This document shows positions 22,601-30,139 of a stretch of 64,000 nucleotides of DNA, in pieces. The notes beneath the pieces are model-generated. The model was not told the DNA's origin and did not search any database. It saw only the letters and a list, made by a program, of their open reading frames with translations. Position numbers and translations under genes: made by a program. Numbering within the stretch: the first letter of the stretch is position 1; every line of letters starts with the position of its first letter. This DNA is from Asparagopsis taxiformis (taxonomy: Eukaryota; Rhodophyta; Florideophyceae; Bonnemaisoniales; Bonnemaisoniaceae), in the NCBI GenBank assembly GCA_030407315.1, contig JALQPE010002448.1, positions 1-64,000 on the forward strand, read 5' to 3'.

Positions 22601-22881
22601 GCGCCAAGGTCCGCGTATGTGAAACCTCCCGGCTTGTCCGTCAAGTCTGCGATCGCAGACTGGACGGACAAGCCAGTTTCGAAACTTGAGTGGGCGAATA
22701 AATCCAGCAAGAGGCGGAGGAAGTCTTTGCCAGCGAGAGTAGTTTCGCGGGCGGCGCGACCTACGTTTCGACGTGTACCCATGTCACTAGAATCCTCCCA
22801 AGGGCTAGCGGGTTCGCGCAGAATTGGCACGGTTGCGTCGTCAACGATCGGATTGCTGTTGCGCCTGCGCTTATTCGTCAT
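19648..22881 (-). CDS. DNA amino-methyltransferase fused to a SET domain
   Basis: Intact frame of 1,077 residues. Residues 1-500 have no recognised domain. A beta-class (IV before I) DNA adenine-N6 or cytosine-N4 methyltransferase follows: catalytic motif IV is LTDPPYN at 515-521, and the SAM-binding FxGxG-type motif I is DPFSGTFATGKA at 758-769, followed by VFVGSDMD. An acidic insert (590-632, runs of D/E) sits between them. The C-terminus (about 920-1,075) is a SET domain: AGRGLFAEQ, then AYYGTVV, FINDP, and the closing VRAIRDIRPGQEFYVHYG. SET domains methylate lysines, usually in histones. Motif I departs slightly from the classic glycine pattern, and the SET NH-type motif is FIND, so activity is unproven. 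ATG at 22,881 is preceded by CTCATTCC. It is divergent from the ParB/dioxygenase gene (873-bp gap). Confidence 0.85.
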   Translation of the reverse strand: MTNKRRRNSNPIVDDATVPILREPASPWEDSSDMGTRRNVGRAARETTLAGKDFLRLLLDLFAHSSFETGLSVQSAIADLTDKPGGFTYADLGAWVAQGTEEQFLALQGRLSIAFSGRSKNAGVEADVAEIVMAEMNVERAKQIVRLALPIAEFGKQDERKGQWVEHCILSGILPQTFLIGSNMVPSPLQAPQRGEPSAFVLAPPETFEVLMYFQALSIIRNHNKNLPRRRIGDAAEEGNEAARVPAHRKSTNRACYVVQVLYHAWTDVAFAAKLSSFEELMAPYIISDSSEHWFDVLDEGLFAPMEQKLDLYHDKAPLSHPDGYGGKVETRTSAQHSAFRDLVRKFFDRLQFLIVNPDLYTWPESDRWGALEIYLSSGNPDKLPAYFDTLDEDIMAVLRPAPQAADAEKVPKPVDDTPTRRNTGGRGLVPSTRHTTRLQLGPGRTSLTAQGPSPPSPSPHATEEQESEGQALAKDFLSKMSQYCRVYDVPFEDLVSADESREHVPITGNVQLILTDPPYNVRRKRNDSNSSYDRLTAEDMQASIEVFDELLRPGGHGIVFCSVLQFYEWFHYLETYKGPQSEGPTDAAASDDGSDEEEVTSMNSDSEASQHSGEESADEEDDEDEEEEDVVRNSVFFVDEVPLLFVRLPGHLYQMPGRKRYQRMNMAEVAIHFWKRGVPFKTGSEMVAYRNHGYMDGTYPAWCNVTINMPAIDSNEMVWRTRSTTGATVRVRAEQKSVALMMELISQHSQLGDIAVDPFSGTFATGKAAMSLPEHRVFVGSDMDKLCVARSLPKLCAVMSRVILSNNTDMRVTTEAKQSAEKFLASPSVTMRTQRERRIIDPPPGLPLYQRFPKYIRQYLWQLCPESIASHEHMEKPVHYWPPSLRRWLQTENPRVMRAHDCVAKKLSVRPSLSKHPNAGRGLFAEQTFNVGDEVCAYYGTVVYSDMSKESMRFAYGEGHMAITKETFLMYAIKLYATAEDDENIEHPIWIVPAPFCSAQFINDPRYLRGEDTPAEDTRRMANVEFVENYSSGSTGKKLKAKDLENPKIIVVRAIRDIRPGQEFYVHYGTAFRAWN
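22631..22674. repeat. 44-bp near-perfect palindrome inside the methyltransferase-SET gene
   Basis: Arms of 22 bp (left arm GGCTTGTCCGTCAAGTCTGC plus GA) meet without a spacer at TGCGATCGCA; only one pair mismatches. It lies in codons about 70-84 and keeps the frame open. Confidence 0.9.
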
Positions 22882-23138
22882 AATGGAATGAGTGGAAATT
22901 CGGTACAGGATGGCGACCGCTCGGCGAGACAGTCAAATTTGACGACGTATCTCGTGATGTTTGCACTCTTTCGTGAGGAACACTGGTTGATATCGAACGG
23001 AACAGAGTATACGGGTACACAGCACTGGAAAGGTCTTGAAACCCGTAACCGGTGTAGGTAATAAGTTGTGACGGATACGTGGTAGAGAAAAATTTTAAAA
23101 AGATTGTGATTCCCTGTCTTTGAGTGTTGTACTGCACG

Positions 23139-23168
23139 GCCGCCATGGCGGCTGTGACTGCAGTCACA
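23139..23168. promoter_or_regulatory. Two abutting perfect palindromes in the divergent promoter
   Basis: GCCGCCATGGCGGC (14 bp, 23,139-23,152) is followed directly by TGTGACTGCAGTCACA (16 bp, 23,153-23,168). They lie between the divergent methyltransferase-SET and ParB/dioxygenase genes, just before repeat copy A2. Such perfect palindromes suit binding of a symmetric protein dimer, possibly the ParB-like product. That role is inference. Confidence 0.55.
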
Positions 23169-23212
23169 TAGGTTGTCACAGGTGCATCACGCTTACCAGG
23201 TGAGCGACATCC

Positions 23213-23478
23213 GGACGGCCACTGGACATGGGGATGTCCAGCTCAGATGCATTGCTGGCCAGACCAGAAATTCTACAATTTCGGGCACAAAAAAATTGCA
23301 AAAAAACATCGATTTGGGCGGTCGATTGTGCCGTACGGCACACCCCCATCTCAAAAACATGTTCACATGTGCATGTTTTTGAGAATAGCCCAAATTTTAA
23401 CTCAAATCAGGGTGTTCCCCGGATAAAGGGGTGCTCGCAGCCGCCCCAAAAGCCGTTTAGCTTGACAGCTGTAATTTT
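23213..23478 (+). repeat. Palindromic intergenic repeat A, copy A2
   Basis: About 265 bp, inverted relative to A1 and direct relative to A3. It holds GGACAT-GGGG-ATGTCC, the 14-bp palindrome GTGCCGTACGGCAC at 23,328-23,341, and an AAAACATGTTCACATGTGCA-type inverted repeat. It occupies the shared upstream region of the two divergent genes and may carry promoter elements for one or both. Confidence 0.85.
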
Positions 23479-23754
23479 AACACATTACACATCAAGGACA
23501 CTGCCTGCTTCACGCCACCTCGTCAGGTTTCGAGAGCCCGACTCGGGCCCGTTCCGAACGGACACTCACATCTCGATTGCCTCTCTTGCATTCCAGCGGT
23601 CACGATAGGTCTGTACCTAACAAAATTTCGGTTCTATTGTGTTATTATTTCCAGCGATTGGCGCTCACGACCATTCTTCAACGTGAAACATACCATCCAC
23701 ATCACTCCAATACGTCAACGTCAACCATCTCTTTTCCTTTCCAACTCAACAACC

Positions 23755-26700
23755 ATGGCGGATACGCATTTCAGCAGTTTGTTTTCAACGGTTTGCGGCG
23801 ATCAAGTGAGCGCGTCAGCGGAGTCGCGCGGACTCAAGCGCGGCGTCGATGTCAATTTGTTTGCGGACGTGGACGGTGCGGCTGTGCATATTGGGACGGC
23901 TTCGGTGAGCACTGCTGGTGGCGATGTTGGCCTTCCGCGCACGCTGCACAACCACCAGCTGCCGGAAACCGACGAGGCGGACTGTATCGTCGTGCTCAAC
24001 ATTGCGACTAAGGACAAGTTCAAGGACCTCCCGTTCCGGTACATGTTTGATGGCGCCGAGGGACCGCCGGAGACGATGGGTGGAGCATACGCCGCGGCGT
24101 TTTACCCTTGGGATACTCGGATGATGCGCCCCGCTGCGGAGGATGGCCCTAGCGACATTCGTACCCCTGCTGCAGCGTCAAACTTCAACGCAGCGACGAA
24201 CCAGGCCAGCTCGGGACGGATGCCCAGTACCGGTCCAGCAGGCGAAATCACTGGTTCGGGGGGTACGAAGCATCCAGCACGCTCCATTCCGGTTTCAGGA
24301 GGCACGAAGCGCCCTGCTCGCTCTGCGAGAGCCTCCAGTGGAGGCACGAAGCACCCTGCTCGCTCTGCCAGAGCCTCCAGTGGAGGCACGAAGCACCCTG
24401 CTCGCTCCAACGTCACCGAAGCTACTACGCAGGACGTAACCGAGGTGGACGACGAACCGGAGGTGGCGGAAAGCATTCGTGAGCAGCAGGGGACGCAAAT
24501 TATGGTGCCCAAGTTTGTGACGTCGGATTACGTCGGAGAAGGAGCGACTGTGTTGGTGAGGCAGCTAGTGGAACCGGCCGTGACCCTTCGCGATGTCAAA
24601 GAAGACCACGTGGAGGACCTGCGCAACAATATGTTGGCGGTGGGGTATGTGAGCTCTTCGCGTATCACTGTGACGGTGCTGAGGTCGCAGAACACGCATC
24701 TGTCCGCCGACACGCGTCTGTTCCAGAATGGCAAATTCCATGCCAATGCGAACGTGACCGTGATCGACGGACTGCATCGTCTCAATGCTATGCATAGCAT
24801 TGCGGATGACTTCACGCGCCTCACCCGTATGCACAGAACCAAGCTGCCACAGGAGGCAAACCGCTTGCGCTGGGTTACTCAGCCTCTGGATGTGTACTAC
24901 CTTCGCCGCAAGGACGACAGTGATCTTCAGCCTCATGAGATCATCCACAAGAGTGCAGAGTCGAACCATACGACTGGGACGCAACTGACGGAGCGCTCCC
25001 TGGTTCGAATCTTGTCGTCCATCCAGCAGTTCATCCGTACGATTGCTGTTGCAAATAACGTGGAAAACGCTGGCGACTTGCGTGAGTCTGATGTCATCCG
25101 AACATTGTTCGAGGCGCAGTTCATGGGGATGATGAATTCAACGAACACGGCCCGGCGGTGGACGCGTTTGGCTATAGCAACGCTGAAGCATCCTGTTCTC
25201 GACGAAGTGTTGCGTGAGCTGAACAATTCTGAGCGCCGCAACGAGATTGGGATAACGCACCTGGACCACAAGATAGTGCGCGATTTGCTGGAAGAAAACT
25301 TTGTCTTCGTCTTGCGTGGTCTTTCGGAGTACTTGAACCCTGCTCATGGTGGACGTCCGGATGGACGCTTTGACGTGAACGACTTCTATACATACGTCCG
25401 TCGCGTGACTGCAATAGCAAATTCTCTGTACGCTGCGTTTGGGCGCCCAAAGAGTATTATGCGAAAGTCATTTCTGAGCACAGAGATGGCAATTGGGTCG
25501 GTTAAGCAGCCGAAGGAGTTGCAATGGCATCTCACCAATGCCATTGCAATGTATAGAGGGGACGACCGGAGCAGTGAGGTTCGAATGAGACGGAGAACCA
25601 CACGTTTACAGGATTTGGAAACGAACTTGAAAGAGTTTTTCAATCCGACATTGAAGAAGAAGACTAAGGCTCGACGCAAACGCCGCCCTTCTGCTGCCAA
25701 TGTGAGACTCACTCACAAGAAGCAGCGGAATGTCGAACATGAGCCTGCTTCGCATGGCATCCGCCGCCGTTCACAGCGACTTCGCTCGACGGGAAGCACA
25801 CGCCTCGAGGAAGAACAGCCGGTTGCGGTACAACAATCCGCCGGGGAAGAAGAGCAGGCCGTTGTTGATAAACCCACCGATCAACAACAAGCCACTGTTT
25901 CCGGTGATGAGTGTGACGAAGACTCTGCCCGTTCCCCCGATTCTGCCGTTGAGATTGTCCCCCAAGATAACCAACGTGCTGGTGCGACTCCCTCCAACCA
26001 AGAATCTGTCCATACCGCTTCGGACGAGGAAGACAAAAACGGTGCAGACGAGGGCCAAGTCGAAAGCAAGGGGGTCCGCGAAGTGACAATTACATTCACT
26101 GTTCCGGAAGGAGTGGAAGTCGATGAAGACGGTTACATCGTTCGTGACTCTCCTTCTGAACACGACCTCCTGTTCGACGACCGTATGCCATCTCTTCCTG
26201 ACGATTTCGAAGTCAAAGACCGAGCCGAAGGGCATCATCTGGTGCAGCGTCCCGCGGACGTCATCGCATCGGTGAGGGTTGGCTGTCTGCCCCCGATTGA
26301 GCTCAGGTTGTTATTGGAGAGTGTGGAAATCGATGAGGAGGGCAGAGAGGTGAGGTATTTGAAGCAAGTGGCGATGGACCCTGTGTTTGAGGGGCTGCAT
26401 ATTCCGGAACAACATCGGGCTCGTCATCTTGTTTTGGAGATCGAGACCATCTATCCGATGTTTTTCGCAGCGTGGAAGATGGCTGCCAAGGCGATGTGTG
26501 AGCCTACATCGCCGTTTCTACCCTCGAGGCTGGACTTCGCTCAGGTTGCGCGAATGTCTACAAGCTGGAAGGATTCGTATGAGGCCGGCACTGGTATGGC
26601 GTACTTCCACAATTGCCGAACGGAAATCAACGAGCGAGGGTATACGGTGATGCACAATTTCGCGGATGTAAGCTACCTCGATGCGTCGGACAAGTTCCCA

Positions 26701-27752
26701 TTTGACTTGGGTCTCATGGAAGAAATTCCTAACCAGGAATTGTTTCGGTACTTTTTGGGAACATGGGAGGGGGAGCAGGTGCACAAGGACCCTGGGAACC
26801 GGCAGCTGTGGAGTCCCATTGTCAATACAGGGGACGATGAAACAGACGAGAAGAACCGGAATGAGGGGAGGGCTCGCTTCACGTCTACGCGCCACTGCCT
26901 GGTTGACTATGCCGAGAAAGATGAGACGCATATCGACCGGTTCAAGTTTGTGACGCGGCGAGCCCTGCTGGATGTGTGGTTGGGAATCCTTGTCCGGCTG
27001 ATAGGGCTGGAGGAGTGCGGTTTACCGGGAGAAAAACTTGTCATGCCGGCATCTGGGGGACGGTTTCTGATAACGGGAAAGGGGTGTCCTCGGCAGGTCC
27101 CACACAATGATTTCCCTGTTCCTCCTCGCGACCGCAAAGATCAACTTCCAGGTTACTTGTTATTGCCAACGGAGATGACCCATTCCCTATCTGGGTGTGT
27201 CCAGGGTCCCACAAGTACGTCTTTTCCAAAGCGCTAGAATTAGATATGTACGCCAAGACGATGAAGCTGAAGAAGGTAATCGTTCCGCCACGTTCAGTCT
27301 TCATCGGTCACGGCCATGTACAACATGCCGGGGCAGGGCATGTCGACAGAGTTGTGTCACACACGACAACGAGGTATCACACGTATTTCAGGAATGCGTC
27401 GTATCCGATTCCCGACAATGTTTCGTTTGGTTTCATCAGGCGGTTGGGATTCGAAGAAGAAGTAATCCCCAATGCTCCGCGCCGGTCTGCCAGGCAAAGT
27501 CAACCGGCACCTGTCAATGTTCGCCACAAGACAGTTGTTCCCATCCCGGTCAAGAAAGATCGTAGGCCGAAGACAGGGCAGCTCGGAATCATGCGGATGA
27601 AGACGACAGCACCTTGCAAGAGGAGAGCCCTCACACACGATGAACTAGTAGTCTTGAGCTATTCAACTCCACAGTTGCCGGTAACGCCTGTTCTGCCGGG
27701 AGATCCTGAATATAGTGCGGACGAAGAGGAAGAACAATTTTCCGACGGCTAG
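23755..27752 (+). CDS. ParB-like / 2OG-Fe(II) dioxygenase-like fusion, paralogue 1 (one frameshift)
   Basis: I chose ATG 23,755 (context AACCATGG) over the in-frame codon at 23,683. Residues about 275-360 resemble a ParB N-terminal domain: LRDVKEDHVEDLRNNM, then VIDGLHRLNA with DGLHR at 338-342 where ParB has its GERR box. A basic/acidic linker follows. The C-terminal part is a double-stranded beta-helix oxygenase of the phytanoyl-hydroxylase type: QVPHNDF gives H1117-x-D1119, then CPGSHK and a distal His in HVQHAGAG (about 1,192), with an Arg after it for 2-oxoglutarate. The frame changes between about 27,150 and 27,170; one missing base near TACTTG joins the parts as in the two paralogues. 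A four-fold KHPARS-type repeat is at 24,257-24,411. The likely role is DNA binding plus oxidation of DNA or protein, but the substrate is unknown. Confidence 0.75.
24257..24411 (+). repeat. In-frame 42-bp coding minisatellite
   Basis: Three near-identical 42-bp units plus a diverged one encode SGGTKHPARSARAS-like peptides, giving K-(H/R)-P-A-R-S four times. It lies N-terminal to the ParB-like domain of paralogue 1 and is absent from paralogues 2 and 3. The basic K-x-P-A-R repeats could contact DNA. Confidence 0.85.
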
Positions 27753-28021
27753 ATAGCTTAACAACTACTACTTTGGTAAACAATTATCGAGAATATAATC
27801 ATCTCCTTTATCACTTTCAATCTATGAACCTAGTATAATGTACTTCCGCTCCATGCTTTCAAACTAGATTTTCCATTCCCTCGTGGGTTGGAGCATGATT
27901 TCCAGGACGATTCCCTCACATCTCTAGACTCGATGGTCTATGGTAGAAATAGCAGAACAATTGGGTTTGTACGTGCTTCATCGCCTACTTGCTTCCGGTA
28001 ATGGGTGGACGTGCACGATAC
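27753..28021. other. 3' flank of ParB/dioxygenase paralogue 1
   Basis: AT-rich sequence after the stop. No gene is seen. It should contain the polyadenylation region of the upstream gene. Confidence 0.4.
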
Positions 28022-28235
28022 ACGATCAACCTGAAATGGACGTCCGGTGATGTCCAGCTCGATTGCACTGCTGGCCAGCCCAGAAATTCTACAATTTCGG
28101 GCACAAAAAATATTGCAAAAAACATCGATTTGGGCGGTCGATTGTGCCGTACGGCACACCCCCATCTCAAAAACATGTTCACATGTGCATGTTTTTGAGA
28201 ATAGCCCAAAATTTAATTCAAATCATGGTGTCTAA
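28022..28235 (+). repeat. Palindromic intergenic repeat A, copy A3
   Basis: A direct copy of A2 over about 200 bp, including GTGCCGTACGGCAC at 28,144-28,157 and the CATGTTTTTGAGA arm. It begins with TGGACGTCCG and diverges from A1/A2 after CAAATCA. With A2 it brackets ParB/dioxygenase paralogue 1 as direct repeats. Confidence 0.85.
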
Positions 28236-28409
28236 TCTGGCCACAACGGCCCCAGGAACCGGCCTTCGCCCCGAGTGGGGTTGTCACTGGCTTCTGTAAG
28301 CACCAACTGTAAGGCTAAATGGCGCCTAACGATGGGTCGATTTCAGGCTCAACACGTCAGGGACAGGTCTTGGTCCTTGTTCCATCATGGTCCCGCCTCA
28401 ATCTCTCAC

Positions 28410-28490
28410 GACCAACCTGAAATGGACGTCCGGTGGATGTCCAGCTCGATTGCACTGCTGGCCAGCCCAGAAATTCTAAAATTTCCGAAA
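28410..28490 (+). repeat. Partial repeat A, copy A4
   Basis: About 75 bp matching the left end of A3 (AAATGGACGTCCGGTG through CCAGCCCAGAAATTCT). After that the sequence departs, and the central palindrome is missing. Confidence 0.75.
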
Positions 28491-29653
28491 AATCAATTTG
28501 GTGGCCCAGCATCTCCTGTGCCGAAAATTCCCGCAGTCACTTCTGATATACTATATCGTAGTAGTAGTAGTCTAGACGTGTTTCGCACTTGTACGCATCA
28601 GGGAAGGCTGCACGGAAGGTTGAGACTACGCTACTTGTGTACCGCGTCGTCTGAAATAGCGAGTAGTGTTTGTTGTATAGTTGTGGAGTATGCGTCTAGT
28701 GGTTTGTAAAGCTTGCAGAACGGGATAGGGATGTGGGTGGCCCTATTTTATGAATACATGAGTACCAATATTCAGGGTTGACAAAGCGGAAAGGCATAGG
28801 CTCATACATGTTTGAGATTGCATAGTGGAGAAAATATTTACATCGAAATTTACATGGAGCTGATGGAGGTTTTAAGGATGAGGTATGAGAGGAAGACAAT
28901 TCTTCGTGGTATGAGGATGTGTTCTGTGGGGGGATGGAATCTTGGGATGGTACAGGGGGAGGTGGAAATGTACGGAGTGCGGGTTTAGATTGGAGTGTGA
29001 TTCGGAGAGGAGTGCCGACGAGCATATTATGGGGATTGGGGAGACGCTGCGGGGTGCTGGGGTAGTGAGGGCGGAGGAGGTGTTTAGGTGGGACCGTAGG
29101 AGGGTGCGGTTGAAGGCGTCGAGAGGAGGGGGTTTTAGGAAAGTGAGGAGAAAGAGGGGAGGGAGGTGGCGTCTGTTCTGGCTGTGGTGAGTGGGGATGT
29201 GATGGAGAAGAAGGGGGTTATTGTATTTGGGGAGGGAGGGGAGTGGGAGGATGGGTGCGAAGTGGGGGGTTGATATGTGGTTCAGAGCGGGGAGGTTTCT
29301 GGGGAGACGGCGGGGGAGCGGGAGCGTGGGCCGGTGGTGGTGCTGTATACGGTATCGAAGATGCGGATGGCGTGGGGGCATGGAGCAGCTGAGGGAGGGA
29401 GGGGTGGAGCAGGTCGGGTACGGGATGGGGAGTGAGAGGTTTTCGAAGAGTAAGCTGCAGGGGAAGTTTGTGGAGAGGGCGAAGGAGAGGGGTTGAAGGT
29501 AGAGGAGAGAGGGTATTGAAGAACAATACGTTTCAAAGGTGATGGGGGAGAGCATGGTCGAGGAGATAAGGGGTGTTTTCCCTATCCTGAGGTAGTATGA
29601 GGACTGGTTATACGAAATCTGTACGGTAGAGCAGAAAAGTAGGTATGGAATGG
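28491..29653. other. No gene; strongly strand-biased repeat DNA
   Basis: The plus strand is G/T- and purine-rich. A 290-codon minus-strand frame here is almost only P, S, H, T and L, which follows from base composition and is not a convincing protein. The region leads without a break into repeat R1 copy 2 and may be the body of that element. A short GTA microsatellite lies near 28,557. Confidence 0.5.
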
Positions 29654-30139
29654 AGGTGTGCACCGTGGAAGCGGGGATAGGTAGCTGAAAATGCGTGCTA
29701 GAGTGGTATTGGGGGTGTTTGAGGTACAGTACGGGGGAGGTGAGCACCAACTGGAAGGGGGTGTGAGCGAGAGGATGAAAAAATTAAAGACAAAATTGGA
29801 GTCGACCGACAAGGAAAAATAGAGTGGTCGCCGTGATGGATGCGGACATCCATGTCGAGCACGGCGGCAGAAATTTCTGGGGTCGAAATTTTTGAATTTC
29901 TGAACCGGCGCCCGTCCTAGGTGGACATAGACATGGCGGAAGTCCATCCCGAGGGGGACATCCGTGGTACTAGAAACAATGAATGTCGCTCTAGTAATAC
30001 TAGACGTACTAGACCGCATGGACGTCCGGTTCTAGGCGGACATCCAAAAATACTGGAGAACATGGACGTCCGCCTAGTAATACTAGGTGTACTAGAGGTT
30101 GTGGACGTCCGCGTCCATTTCCGAGAACACAGACGCACC
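29654..30139. repeat. Dispersed repeat R1, copy 2
   Basis: Nearly identical to window positions 1-485 and in the same orientation. It ends at the same ACACAGACG point, after which a plus-strand Copia begins in the middle of pol, so R1 has replaced or displaced that element's gag and protease. Confidence 0.85.

Noticed and set aside
19648..22881. MT-A70-type RNA methyltransferase
   Set aside because: MT-A70 enzymes carry DPPW; the DPPY motif and motif order IV then I match beta-class DNA amino-methyltransferases instead.
23683..23754. Earlier in-frame start for paralogue 1
   Set aside because: The codon at 23,683 is not in a good context; ATG 23,755 has a Kozak-like AACCATGG and follows a C/T-rich leader.
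28872..29750. 292-codon minus-strand frame rich in P, S, H and T
   Set aside because: The composition follows the extreme strand bias of the repeat DNA; no motif, and part of it lies in repeat R1.
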